Shown here piece after piece: positions 1 through 8,447 of a DNA stretch of 64,000 nt. A program made the position numbers and the translations under genes. Numbering within the stretch: position 1 is the first letter of the stretch; every line of letters starts with the position of its first letter. The stretch is from Gammaproteobacteria bacterium (GTDB lineage: Bacteria; Pseudomonadota; Gammaproteobacteria; SZUA-229). The stretch covers positions 1 through 64,000 of the forward strand of contig JAPHSS010000011.1 of the NCBI GenBank assembly GCA_026195255.1, given 5' to 3'. Below the pieces are notes generated by a model. The model made no database searches. It was not told where the DNA came from and saw nothing but the letters and a program-made list of their open reading frames with translations.

Positions 1-1305
1 TCACTAGTGTCCGGTTAAAATAGCCGCACTCGCTCTACAGACTTGCCAGGTCTGGTTCTAAAGGGTAAAACACAAGGCACCCATTCGAAATCAGGCCCTC
101 TCATCATGTTTAGTCAATCCCGTTTTGCTGATTTACTTCAAGCGATTCCTAAAACCCCTTTTTATAACAGTATTGAACAGCATAAAAGTGATCGATATGC
201 CAAGTCATTTAAATCATGGGATCTGCTTGTTCTTATGCTTTATGGACAAATTAAAAAAGTAGATAGTTTGCGCACTTTAGTCACCGGGTTTAATGCACAT
301 GAATCGCATCATTATCATTTAAATACTCAAGCTGTCAGGCGCTCAACTGTGTCAGATGCGCTGGCCTCCCGAAGTCCTGAGCCTTACAAAGCGCTATGCG
401 AATCATTGATGAGTGTCATCTCGCGTCAGCAACGAAAATCCTGCAAAGAACTGCTTTGTATTATCGACTCAACGATCATTACACTGAGGGGTGATCACTA
501 CGATGAATGGACATTGGAAAACAGAACGCGTCAAACACAGGGTTTAAAAGTTCATGTCGCCATTGATGCGCAACAGAACGCACCTACCTACGCGAACATC
601 ACACCCGTCAATATCAATGATGTTACCGATGTAAAGAACCTGTCTATAGAAGCCGGTATGACATATGTTATAGATAAAGGGTATTGTGACTATAACTGGT
701 GGCACCATATTGAATCAAAACAGGCAAAATTTGTCACTCGTTTAAAATACAATGCTAATTATATTGTGGTTCGTAACCTATTATCTAACCCCAAAAAAGA
801 CACCTCGATACTCTCTGACGAAGTCATTCAGTTACCCAGAAAAAACCTAAGTAAAGGGCGTAAAAATGCCTATGCAAATAAAGATTTAAGGCTTATAACG
901 GTTCATCGTGCAGGCAATAAAAAAGCCATGGTCATTGTCACAAATGACTTTGATCGTAGTGCAGAGGAAATTGCTGCATTGTATAAACAACGCTGGCAGA
1001 TCGAACTGTTATTCAAATGGTTAAAACAAAAATTAAAACTTAAAAAATACTTTGGTTATTCAGAGAACGCGACACTGATTCAGATTTATTGTGCGCTCAT
1101 TGCTTACCTGTTAATGGTGATATTTAAGCAGCAAAAAAACGCGTTGGCTTCATTAAGTGACATCGCCATCGAGTTACGGCATAACCTGTTTAAAAGAGAA
1201 CGAATTGAGCGTTATTATTATCAAAAGCAAAGAGAGAGGAAAGCCGCCCTGAAGGAAGTTCAGGGAGAGTTATGGGGTTTTTAAACTTTAACCGGACACT
1301 AGTGA
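1..1305 (+). mobile_element. Complete IS4-type insertion sequence
   Basis: The element is bounded by a perfect 19-bp inverted repeat: TCACTAGTGTCCGGTTAAA at 1-19 and its reverse complement at 1287-1305. Between the ends is a single full-length transposase gene. The outermost 8 bp of each end, CACTAGTG, are themselves palindromic and could include target sequence. The left flank is outside the window, so a target duplication cannot be scored. The right flank (1311-1325) is the right half of a GGGAACGAG repeat that occurs complete at 2056-2085, so the element probably inserted in such a repeat. Both ends and the catalytic residues are intact, so it may be active. Confidence 0.88.
106..1284 (+). 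CDS. IS4 family DDE transposase
   Basis: This 392-residue protein would catalyse cut-and-paste transposition of the surrounding element. The N-terminal part resembles the DUF4372 domain common in IS4-group transposases (FSQSRFADLL). The DDE catalytic core is complete: Asp in IDSTI (about 121), Asp in VIDKGYCDY (about 190), and the Y-(2)-R-(3)-E-(6)-K signature in YKQRWQIELLFKWLK with Glu about 300. I chose the ATG at 106. A TTG at 43 would add 21 residues unlike the family N-terminus. The reading frame is uninterrupted. Confidence 0.9.
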   Translation: MFSQSRFADLLQAIPKTPFYNSIEQHKSDRYAKSFKSWDLLVLMLYGQIKKVDSLRTLVTGFNAHESHHYHLNTQAVRRSTVSDALASRSPEPYKALCESLMSVISRQQRKSCKELLCIIDSTIITLRGDHYDEWTLENRTRQTQGLKVHVAIDAQQNAPTYANITPVNINDVTDVKNLSIEAGMTYVIDKGYCDYNWWHHIESKQAKFVTRLKYNANYIVVRNLLSNPKKDTSILSDEVIQLPRKNLSKGRKNAYANKDLRLITVHRAGNKKAMVIVTNDFDRSAEEIAALYKQRWQIELLFKWLKQKLKLKKYFGYSENATLIQIYCALIAYLLMVIFKQQKNALASLSDIAIELRHNLFKRERIERYYYQKQRERKAALKEVQGELWGF

Positions 1306-1343
1306 CGCGGGAGCATGGGAACGAGATAAATATAGTTGTTTTT

Positions 1344-1569
1344 TAATGTGGGTGTCTGGATAAGCCTTTCTGGACAAGCCTACTACATCGAACATCTTCT
1401 AGTGGTATGGGTTAAGGGGACAGAGCGCCAAACAGCGGCGGTCTGTCCCCGATGGAGATGTGCCTTAGCGGGGTAAGTCTGTTTTAGCCCATACCACCAA
1501 GAGATTTTCGTTGTAGAGCATAGGCTTATCCAGACTGGCTTATCCAGGCTTATCCATACACCCACATTA
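1344..1569. repeat. MITE-like inverted-repeat element, non-coding
   Basis: The 226-bp stretch begins and ends with 23-bp inverted repeats at 1344-1366 and 1547-1569 that differ at one position. Inside are nested inverted pairs: GTGGTATGGG near 1402-1411 with its complement at 1487-1496, and GGGGACAG at 1416-1423 with CTGTCCCC at 1443-1450. The right arm also repeats GGCTTATCC three times, at 1523, 1537 and 1547. No convincing reading frame is present. The nested architecture suggests a non-autonomous mobile element or a long RNA hairpin. Confidence 0.6.
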
Positions 1570-1721
1570 ACAAAAGATCTAAGTGCAACTTAAGTCCTTG
1601 TTTTAAAGTCTTCTTATAATGGATTTCAAATTGATACTTTATCAAACTTGCGCTATCTCACTTGAACGGATATAGAAATTGTGGTCTATTATTCTGCATA
1701 CATACTTTGAGGGGAATATCG

Positions 1722-2030
1722 ATGCGTTATTTGGGAGTTATTGTCAGTCTCGTGCTGTTTTCTTTTCCGGCATTTTCTGCTGATATGACAGATGAAGAGC
1801 GTTGCCTGAAGCTTGGTGAGGTGGCTGAGAAAGCGAGTAATATGCGAATTTCTGGTGCTGATAAGGACACCGCCACCAGCACCCTGATAAAAATGTATGA
1901 TCAACCGGGGTCTGGTGTAACCACTAGCAATGTGCGCGGCATGGTAATGATATCCTACATGGCCAGGATGGAGCCGAAAAAGATGCGAGATTACGCCATC
2001 GCCGAATGTAAAAAAGACATTCTAAAATGA
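1722..2030 (+). CDS. Small exported protein of unknown function
   Basis: The 102-residue product has a clear signal peptide (MRYLGVIVSLVLFSFPAFSA, cleavage after about residue 20). A helical, charged mature domain of about 80 residues with two cysteines (ERCLKLGE and AIAECKKD) follows; these could form one disulfide in the periplasm. The ATG at 1722 is preceded by a good ribosome site (GAGGGG at 1709-1714). An in-frame start at 1662 would place 20 residues ahead of the signal peptide and is less likely. I do not recognise the family. The gene stands alone between an IS-derived region and the convergent sat gene. Confidence 0.6.
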   Translation: MRYLGVIVSLVLFSFPAFSADMTDEERCLKLGEVAEKASNMRISGADKDTATSTLIKMYDQPGSGVTTSNVRGMVMISYMARMEPKKMRDYAIAECKKDILK

Positions 2031-2055
2031 TATCCGTGCAATAAATATTTATTAA

Positions 2056-2085
2056 CTCGTTCCCAGACAGGAGCATGGGAACGAG
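2056..2085. repeat. GGGAACGAG palindromic repeat
   Basis: CTCGTTCCCA at 2056-2065 and TGGGAACGAG at 2076-2085 form a 10-bp stem with a 10-nt loop. The right half recurs at 1311-1325, immediately after the end of the insertion sequence. It belongs to a commonly seen class of short dispersed palindromes. Confidence 0.6.
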
Positions 2086-2191
2086 AATAATCCACTGTCG
2101 CTAGAAAACCTTCTGCTGTAACGCCAAATCGTGTGAACTAAAAATACAAATGGATTTTTAACTATTTTCACGGAGATATTATCTAATGCAT

Positions 2192-2230
2192 AAAAAAAGC
2201 CCCAATCTATACAGATATGGGGCTTTTTTT
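2192..2230. terminator. Bidirectional intrinsic terminator downstream of sat
   Basis: AAAAAAAGCCCC and GGGGCTTTTTTT flank a short loop and give a GC stem with A and T tracts on both sides. It lies 16 bp beyond the sat stop codon on the minus strand and could also end the convergent small gene at 1722-2030. Confidence 0.85.
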
Positions 2231-2245
2231 ATAATAAGAATGTTT

Positions 2246-3445
2246 TTATTTTTTCTTATCAAGTTCCTGATAGTAACTAATTAAAATCTCGGCTACTTCA
2301 GGGCGTGAGAACTCTTTAGGTGGGGCAATGCCCTGGCCTAACATTTCACGAACCTTGGTGCCTGATAATAATACAAAGTCATCTTTTTCGTGATCAGGTG
2401 CTTCACACATCATAACTACTTTATCCAGTTTCTTGGAATAAGCCGTATGGTCAGCTTCAAAAATTTCAATCTCTAAAGCGCCTTCAGGCACTTCATTTTT
2501 GAATATAGTCTGTGCATCAAATGCACCGTAGTGATCACCAACGCCTGCATGGTCACGACCTATAATGAAGTGAGTGGCTCCCATGTTCTGACGGAACAGA
2601 GCATGTAATACAGCTTCACGTGGGCCAGCATATAACATATCGAAACCATAACCGGTAACCATTGCGCTGTTTTCAGGGAAGTAAAGCTCTACCATCTTAC
2701 GAATAGCCGCATCACGAACAGGTGCAGGGATATCACCAGGCTTAAGTTTACCAAGTAACATATGAATCACTAAACCATCGCAATTTAAACGCTCCATTGC
2801 CATATGGCAAAGTTCTTCATGAGCAAGGTGCATTGGGTTACGTGTCTGGAAGGCAACAACTTTTTTCCAGCCACGTTCTTTAATTTCGTTACGAATTTCT
2901 ACTGCTGTTCTGAATGTATCAGGGAACTCAGTCTGGAAATAAGAGAAGTTAAGAACCTTGATAGGGCCAGATAGACATACCTTACCCTGTGAGTTAAAAG
3001 CTTCAACACCGGGGTGGTCTTCACCAGCAGCGGGTGCGTAAACTTTCTGACTTATGAAAGCCATGTCTTCATCAGAGAACTCTTCAACAGCCTCTACATC
3101 CATAACGGCTAAAACAGGGTTGCCGTCTACATTAGGATCTTTAAGTGCAATTCTGTCGCCTGCTTTAATACTACCTGCATCTTCAACAAGATTTAATACA
3201 GGAGTAGGGAAAAATAATCCTGAAGTTGTCTTCATTTCTTTAGCAACTGATAAAGCATCTGCTTTAGTCATATAACCTGTTAAAGGATTGAAGTAACCGG
3301 CACCCATCATTACTGCGTTAGCAGCTGACGCAGAACTGACAGTAATTGAAGCTAAACCTTCTGCTTCTTTCTGTAGGGCTTCATTTTCAGCCGTGTCATA
3401 TACAAATAACGGGTTCAGCTCGATAGAACCATGTGGTTTGATCAT
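2246..3445 (-). CDS. sat: ATP sulfurylase (sulfate adenylyltransferase), dissimilatory type
   Basis: The 399-residue cytoplasmic enzyme interconverts ATP plus sulfate with APS plus pyrophosphate. In sulfur oxidisers it runs towards ATP at the end of sulfite oxidation. An N-terminal PUA-like domain (about 1-165) precedes the catalytic domain, which carries the QTRNPMHLAHE nucleotide/sulfate motif (200-210) and GRDHAG (about 296-301). No C-terminal APS kinase domain is fused, and the length matches single-domain homo-oligomeric Sat. It is the only sulfur-oxidation enzyme in the window; no aprAB is adjacent. A strong AGAGGAG-type ribosome site precedes the ATG. Confidence 0.95.
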   Translation of the reverse strand: MIKPHGSIELNPLFVYDTAENEALQKEAEGLASITVSSASAANAVMMGAGYFNPLTGYMTKADALSVAKEMKTTSGLFFPTPVLNLVEDAGSIKAGDRIALKDPNVDGNPVLAVMDVEAVEEFSDEDMAFISQKVYAPAAGEDHPGVEAFNSQGKVCLSGPIKVLNFSYFQTEFPDTFRTAVEIRNEIKERGWKKVVAFQTRNPMHLAHEELCHMAMERLNCDGLVIHMLLGKLKPGDIPAPVRDAAIRKMVELYFPENSAMVTGYGFDMLYAGPREAVLHALFRQNMGATHFIIGRDHAGVGDHYGAFDAQTIFKNEVPEGALEIEIFEADHTAYSKKLDKVVMMCEAPDHEKDDFVLLSGTKVREMLGQGIAPPKEFSRPEVAEILISYYQELDKKK

Positions 3446-3459
3446 TGTGTTCTCCTCTG

Positions 3460-3481
3460 CTTGAGTCTGTTTAAACTCAAG
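3460..3481 (-). promoter_or_regulatory. Inverted repeat just upstream of sat
   Basis: CTTGAGT and ACTCAAG (7-bp arms, 8-nt spacer) lie 15 to 36 bp before the sat start codon. They could form a leader hairpin near the ribosome site or a dimeric regulator site. Role not established. Confidence 0.35.
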
Positions 3482-3875
3482 ATTTATAAGATCATTTTAA
3501 TTCTGCCAGCAGATTAACTGTTCTGATTATGTAAATGATTGATATTTATCATGATTCAATAAAAATTTAGTTAATTTGGCGGATTTACTAAAAAATTTTG
3601 TGTGAACATCATAAAGGGGATTAGAAGATTAGCTAATTCATTTCATTTTGGGCGCTATGAGTTTTTTTTATATTAGAATATAGTGTTAGATGTTTTATAT
3701 TTAGCATAAATAAATCCCAGGCCTGACTATATGTTTGCAGGCCGTTAGTCAGCGGGCTTTATCTGCTAAGTTCAAGTCATTTGAGTTACCTAACCGCAGG
3801 CTTAGGTGGCGACTCCTGTTGATCTCCACGGCTTGATCCCCCACTGTTTTATCCATGCCGGGTTTAACCTGTTTA
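3482..3875. other. Intergenic region between sat and the DUF3570 gene
   Basis: About 390 bp without a supported gene. The part nearest sat (3482-3720) is very AT-rich and probably holds the sat promoter. The part from 3720 to 3870 is GC-richer. On the minus strand it contains a 36-codon ATG frame without a convincing ribosome site, which I do not call. No clear terminator is visible after the DUF3570 gene. Confidence 0.4.
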
Positions 3876-5183
3876 TTACTGGTCAAAATAGAAATCATAT
3901 CCAAATTGAATGATAAAAGAATCAAGATCGGGTGTTAGATCATGATTCACCTGATCACCAACCGCTGTACTCACATCACTTTGTATCTGACTAATGACTT
4001 CAGCGCGCACACTGAATTCACTGTTTTTACCAACAGGCATTGCATATTTAAGACCAATGGTATTGGTTACAAATTCACCTAATCGATAATCGGCACTGGC
4101 ATAGTCTGTTATGGTTGCTGCTGCCGCATCACTCTCACTAAGACTTGTTACAAAGAAATCAGCGGCGGATTGAGAGTAATAACGTAAGTGAGGTTGTAAG
4201 TAACTGCCATTACCTAATTCATAACGGTAATGAAAATCAATAGTATGTGAGTCAATACCCCAGTCATCAGTGTGATATCGATATGCAACATTGATAACAT
4301 CCTCGGTTAAGTGATGCACGGTTTTCCAGTAAAACGTCTGTCTCGAACGTGAGTCAGGACGATTTTCATAAACATAGGGAAGGTCATCTGTGTTTAGGCT
4401 TGTTGTTGGTAGTCCTGCAGCATCAATCACGGTAATAATTTTATACGGGTCGGTCATATATCCGGATGTTTCACTAAAACCAAGATTAAACTGCATTAAA
4501 GTGCTGCGATTAATTACCTGTGTTATACCAAACATGACATCAGATATTGTTTTGCTGTCATCAGCGCCGTCCCGGTTTGTACCGGTACCGGCAACTTTCA
4601 TATTTGTAAAAGGTGTGGGTATTCCACCTGAAGGTTCTATTGAATCAGAGCTAAGGCCAAGTGCCGCACTAAATGTCGTGTTACGGTTATTAAAATCACG
4701 TAGGAAGTTAGCTGAAACACCTATCGATGAATAGTCATATTCATTAGAAATATTACCGCCAAGAATAATTCGGCTGTATTCGTCAAAAATAGCGGTATTC
4801 CAGGAGCCACTTAAGGCGATACGCGTATCGAGGAATGTATCATCCAGGGGCAGTTCACCTGCGGCTACGGTGTAAGGTTTTTTGCCTGACGGGTTGGTAA
4901 AAGTCTGCTCAACACTAGATGCATGTGCACCGGTGGGGGTGGCACCGGTTAATGAGTCAAATACGGCTTTCAAATTTATAATGTCACCGTCTTTATATTC
5001 TTTAGTGCCACTAATAACCGGTTCAATTGCAGAAACCCGGCCATCATTTTCTGAATAAAATAATACGGCGGTTCCAATGTCCCATGCATCATCAGGAATC
5101 TCTGTAGCTGATACATTAGCTACTTGAAGCAGGGTAGCACTTGCGATGGTTAACTTTTCACGAATTTTTTTAGTGTTATTCAT
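3876..5183 (-). CDS. DUF3570 protein, predicted outer-membrane beta-barrel
   Basis: The 435-residue protein starts with a long, atypical signal region (LTIASATLLQVANVSATE). Many alternating hydrophobic/aromatic strands follow, ending in QFGYDFYFDQ, as in outer-membrane barrels. The overall pattern (DDTFLDTRIALSGSW, VAYRYHTDDWGIDSHT) matches the DUF3570 family, whose function is unproven. It is third in a minus-strand operon after a TlpA redoxin and a DUF4266 lipoprotein, a combination I recall as recurrent. I infer an envelope redox or metal-related function. The start is followed downstream by an in-frame signal, so the N-terminus is reasonably secure. Confidence 0.75.
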   Translation of the reverse strand: MNNTKKIREKLTIASATLLQVANVSATEIPDDAWDIGTAVLFYSENDGRVSAIEPVISGTKEYKDGDIINLKAVFDSLTGATPTGAHASSVEQTFTNPSGKKPYTVAAGELPLDDTFLDTRIALSGSWNTAIFDEYSRIILGGNISNEYDYSSIGVSANFLRDFNNRNTTFSAALGLSSDSIEPSGGIPTPFTNMKVAGTGTNRDGADDSKTISDVMFGITQVINRSTLMQFNLGFSETSGYMTDPYKIITVIDAAGLPTTSLNTDDLPYVYENRPDSRSRQTFYWKTVHHLTEDVINVAYRYHTDDWGIDSHTIDFHYRYELGNGSYLQPHLRYYSQSAADFFVTSLSESDAAAATITDYASADYRLGEFVTNTIGLKYAMPVGKNSEFSVRAEVISQIQSDVSTAVGDQVNHDLTPDLDSFIIQFGYDFYFDQ

Positions 5184-5257
5184 AATAAATCCTGACTTTT
5201 AAAAATCTACTAACTAAATGTATGTGGTTACTGAAACTATTAAATTTGAATGTTTGA

Positions 5258-5464
5258 TTAGTTGCAGCCACAACCGCCGCCGCCTACACCCTGACCACCC
5301 ATAGAGGCTTCTTTACTAAAATAGATATGTTCATCCAGTGCGTTATCAATTTCGCTGGGAACCAACGCCATAGAGGGTTTGGCAAGCAGGTCTTTATCCC
5401 AGGGTTGTACGTTTGTACAGGCGCTTAATAAGAGAAAACTTAGAAGTAAAATTATTTTATACAT
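5258..5464 (-). CDS. DUF4266 lipoprotein with Gly/Cys-rich tail
   Basis: The 68-residue product has a short signal peptide ending in the lipobox LLSAC (Cys16). A conserved-looking middle segment (QPWDKDLLAKPSM) follows, then an unusual C-terminus GGQGVGGGGCGCN with two cysteines. This is the DUF4266 pattern. The mature lipoprotein is only about 53 residues, so it is more like a redox or metal-binding peptide than an enzyme. It sits 21 bp downstream of the TlpA-like gene and 74 bp upstream of the DUF3570 gene, evidently in one operon. Function unknown. Confidence 0.75.
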   Translation of the reverse strand: MYKIILLLSFLLLSACTNVQPWDKDLLAKPSMALVPSEIDNALDEHIYFSKEASMGGQGVGGGGCGCN

Positions 5465-5485
5465 AATAGTGACTCGGTTTTATGT

Positions 5486-6013
5486 TTACGGGTTTAATGA
5501 ATTTTTTAAAAGCTGGCTAATCATCTGCTCTTTTTCATTTTTGCTTTTGTTCCAGAAACCGGTATAGCGAATTCGTAAATTACCTTGTTGATCTATCAGG
5601 TAACTACTTGGCATACCTTCTATATTGAATTGCTCGGCAACCGCTGCCTGTGGATCAAAAGCGATCGGGAAGTTGATATTTTGAGAGGCGATAAATTCAT
5701 CAGCTAAGGTTTTATCCTTATCCAGATTAATGGCGACAATTTCAAAAGCCTGGTCTTTGAATTTTTCTTTCATGGCAATCATCCATGGAAATGATTTTTT
5801 GCACGGCCGGCACCATGATGCCCAGAAATCTATATAAACCAGTTTTCCCTTCAATTGAGCTGAATTAAGAACTCCGCCCTCAGTGGGTAGTTGAAACTTT
5901 GGAGCTGGTGGATAGTCAGCATAGACCGGCATATTAATTACCAGAATGATTAATATGTATATTGATGATTTTAGCGGTTTCAAGGTTTTTCTGGCCTGCT
6001 TAAAATAAATCAT
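5486..6013 (-). CDS. TlpA/ResA-family thiol-disulfide redoxin
   Basis: The 175-residue protein has an N-terminal signal/anchor (about 16-33) and a thioredoxin-fold domain with active site WASWCRPC (Cys68, Cys71). The ligand loop GMPSSYLID carries the conserved cis-proline. Such proteins act in the periplasm as reductants or oxidants of specific partners. It is the first gene of an operon with the Cys-tailed DUF4266 lipoprotein, an obvious candidate partner (inference). Its promoter region is shared with a divergent two-component system and contains PmrA-like boxes at 6044-6060 and 6098-6114. Confidence 0.85.
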   Translation of the reverse strand: MIYFKQARKTLKPLKSSIYILIILVINMPVYADYPPAPKFQLPTEGGVLNSAQLKGKLVYIDFWASWCRPCKKSFPWMIAMKEKFKDQAFEIVAINLDKDKTLADEFIASQNINFPIAFDPQAAVAEQFNIEGMPSSYLIDQQGNLRIRYTGFWNKSKNEKEQMISQLLKNSLNP

Positions 6014-6043
6014 GTTGCATGGTTTGAACTATATTGACCTAAA

Positions 6044-6060
6044 CTTAAGACAAGCTTAAG
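6044..6060. promoter_or_regulatory. PmrA/QseB-like response-regulator box 1
   Basis: CTTAAG, five bases, CTTAAG: two perfect hexamers in direct orientation at 6044-6049 and 6055-6060. This is the spacing and sequence known for PmrA/QseB-type OmpR regulators. It lies between the divergent redoxin operon and the response-regulator gene, 31 bp from the redoxin start codon. A TATAAAAT-like -10 element follows at 6067-6074. Confidence 0.65.
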
Positions 6061-6097
6061 AAAGGTTATAAAATACAGGGTATTAGTTCACATTCTA

Positions 6098-6114
6098 ATT
6101 AAGCTGCATTTAAG
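6098..6114. promoter_or_regulatory. PmrA/QseB-like response-regulator box 2
   Basis: ATTAAG, five bases, TTTAAG at 6098-6103 and 6109-6114: a degenerate copy of box 1 with the same 11-bp half-site period. It starts 54 bp downstream of the first box and ends 47 bp before the response-regulator ATG. Confidence 0.5.
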
Positions 6115-6161
6115 AAATAACAGGCAGACTGGTTATACCAGAAACACATCACAGGTTGAGT

Positions 6162-6839
6162 ATGCGAGTAATATTGGTTGAAGATGACAGGTTATTGGGC
6201 GAAGGCATTGTAAGGGGGCTTAAACAACAAAATTATAATGTTGAATGGTTTCAGAAGGGTGCGCCCGCAGTTGAATTTTTAAAGTATGAGGCTTTTGATG
6301 TCATGGTGCTTGATCTTGGCTTGCCTGATATCAGTGGTATTGAGTTGTTACAGAGGATAAGAGCGCAGGGGGCTTTGCTGCCTGTGTTAATTTTAACCGC
6401 GATGGATAGCGTTGAAGACCGTATATCAGGCCTTGATGCGGGAGCCGATGATTATTTAACAAAACCCTTCGATCTGCAAGAGGTGTATGCGCGGATACGC
6501 GCGCTTCTTAGACGTGTCGGTGGAAGAGCTAATCCGCTTATTAATTATCTGGGAATTCAACTTGATCCCGCCGCGCACTCTGTAACAAAAGATGGTCAGA
6601 TAGTTGATTTATCTCGACGTGAATATGATGTTTTACTCGAGTTGTTTGAGAATCTTGGGCGCGTTTTATCGCGTAGTCGTCTGGAAGAAAGCTTGTATAG
6701 TATTGATGAGGATATGGCGAGTAATGCTGTAGAAGTGCATATTCACCATTTAAGAAAAAAATTAGGCAGCAAGTTAATACGCACGATCCGTGGTGTTGGT
6801 TATACCATTGATAAATTAAGCGAAGATCATAAGAAGTAA
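6162..6839 (+). CDS. OmpR-family response regulator (PmrA/QseB-like)
   Basis: The 225-residue protein has an N-terminal receiver domain with the acidic pocket EDD (8-10), phospho-acceptor Asp51 in MVLDLGLPD and Lys in YLTKPF. A C-terminal winged-helix DNA-binding domain ends in the typical IRGVGYTID. The ATG at 6162 gives the canonical MRVILVEDD start; a TTG at 6156 is also in frame. The stop codon overlaps the start of the sensor kinase by one base. Boxes upstream suggest autoregulation and control of the divergent redoxin operon. Confidence 0.9.
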   Translation: MRVILVEDDRLLGEGIVRGLKQQNYNVEWFQKGAPAVEFLKYEAFDVMVLDLGLPDISGIELLQRIRAQGALLPVLILTAMDSVEDRISGLDAGADDYLTKPFDLQEVYARIRALLRRVGGRANPLINYLGIQLDPAAHSVTKDGQIVDLSRREYDVLLELFENLGRVLSRSRLEESLYSIDEDMASNAVEVHIHHLRKKLGSKLIRTIRGVGYTIDKLSEDHKK

Positions 6840-8254
6840 TGAAAAACTCCCTGAGGCATTATTTATTATTCTCCATATTACTGGCACTTGTGGTGGTTGG
6901 TGGTATCACTATCTGGGGCGGTTATCGTGCCAGTGTGCACGAAGTTGAAGAATTATTTGATGCGCAATTATCTCGTTCTTCAAGGTTAATGATGGGGATG
7001 GTGCTAGCGGAAGTAAAACTGGGTCATATAAAAGAGTTTTCAGACGGTGTGAAAGAAAGCCGATTTAAAATTCTGAATAAGCAACAGATTGAAAATGAGA
7101 TTTACAATGAAGGCCATTTTTATGAGTTGAAGCTGGCTTATCAGGTTTGGGATTCATACGGTAATATGTTGCTGCGCTCTGCCAATGCACCGTTGCAGCC
7201 TATGACTAATCTGCAGCAGGGATATGATAATCAAGTTATAAATCAACAAAGCTGGCGCACATTTACGCTATGGGATACTCATAAAAACTATCAGGTAATA
7301 ACAGCTGAGCGAGAAGATGTGCGCCAGGAACTGGTGAATAAAATCACATTACAAATGACCTGGCCATTTATTCTGTTATTACCGATTATGGGGGGGCTGG
7401 TCTGGTATTTTGTGAGTCGAGGTTTATTACCGATTGAGCAAATTGCCAGAGATATTGCGGGTAGAGAAGATGAACAGTTACATGATTTACAGTTTGAGCA
7501 TGTGCCGTCTGAAATACAGCCATTGGTTGATGAATTAAATCATTTATTTAAATCTCTGCGACTTTCATTTGATAAGGAGAGAAGTTTTACCTCTGATGCG
7601 GCACATGAGTTAAGAACACCTCTGGCTGCTTTAAAGGTTCACCTGCAATTGCTACAGGTTAGTGATAATAGTAACGATAAAGCAGATGCATTGGCGGCTA
7701 TTAGTCAGGGGGTTGACAGGGCGGGTCATCTGGTGAATCAATTGTTAGGTCTGGCGAGACTTGATACGCAGGCAATTCGTGTAACCCAGGAAATAAAAAC
7801 TCTTAACCTCTACGATTTATGTGTTGATCAAGTTACAGAAATCTACCCCCTGGCCAATAATAAAAAACAGAGCATAAGTATAATTGGTGATGAAAGCGTA
7901 TATATGCAGGCTTATGTTTATCCTCTTGAGAGTATGTTGCGAAACCTGTTAAGTAACGCGGTTACATATACGCCCCAGGGAGGTGAAATTGTGCTTGAGC
8001 TTCGCGGCCAGGAAGGTGTTATAGACCTGTACTTACATGATAGCGGCCCCGGTATTCCTGCAGAGCAACGAGACGCGGTGATGCAGCGTTTTAAAAAAGT
8101 AGAAAGTAGTGAGCAAACGGGCAGTGGTATTGGTTTATCAATAGTTAGGCGGGTAACAGAGCTCCATGATATGCAGATAGAACTACGAAGTTCCTCACTA
8201 CTCGGTGGGCTGTGTGTGCATTTGCACAAAAATAATGATAGTAATTTGAGCTAA
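6839..8254 (+). CDS. Sensor histidine kinase (QseC/PmrB-like)
   Basis: The 471-residue inner-membrane kinase has TM1 about 8-30, a periplasmic sensor of about 140 residues, TM2 about 172-192, and a HAMP-like linker. A HisKA domain with phospho-accepting His256 in DAAHELRTP precedes a HATPase domain with N box NLLSNAVTY, DSGPGIP and GSGIGLSIV. Signal unknown. The periplasmic domain has no cysteines, which argues against direct disulfide sensing even though the divergent operon encodes a redoxin. It is translationally coupled to the response regulator. Confidence 0.9.
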   Translation: MKNSLRHYLLFSILLALVVVGGITIWGGYRASVHEVEELFDAQLSRSSRLMMGMVLAEVKLGHIKEFSDGVKESRFKILNKQQIENEIYNEGHFYELKLAYQVWDSYGNMLLRSANAPLQPMTNLQQGYDNQVINQQSWRTFTLWDTHKNYQVITAEREDVRQELVNKITLQMTWPFILLLPIMGGLVWYFVSRGLLPIEQIARDIAGREDEQLHDLQFEHVPSEIQPLVDELNHLFKSLRLSFDKERSFTSDAAHELRTPLAALKVHLQLLQVSDNSNDKADALAAISQGVDRAGHLVNQLLGLARLDTQAIRVTQEIKTLNLYDLCVDQVTEIYPLANNKKQSISIIGDESVYMQAYVYPLESMLRNLLSNAVTYTPQGGEIVLELRGQEGVIDLYLHDSGPGIPAEQRDAVMQRFKKVESSEQTGSGIGLSIVRRVTELHDMQIELRSSSLLGGLCVHLHKNNDSNLS

Positions 8255-8447
8255 GCAGGATGTGTCAAATGCATTACGCGTGTTATAGCATAATTGGACA
8301 AATGAATATTAGTAATGCCGGATATAGATAATGCATTGTAAAGTCGTGACCTTCTTCGCAACTAACAGCCAATATCCTTTATAATCTCAACTACTTACAC
8401 TACTCTAATAGATTCACCTTCACGCGGCAGGATGGTTACACACTAAG

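Noticed and set aside
1383-1565. 60-codon minus-strand frame
   Set aside because: It lies entirely in the inverted-repeat element and has no domain, signal peptide or ribosome site.
3740-3860. 36-codon minus-strand frame downstream of the DUF3570 gene (starts MDKTVGDQAVEINRS)
   Set aside because: No ribosome site and no recognisable feature; the stretch may be a 3' untranslated region.
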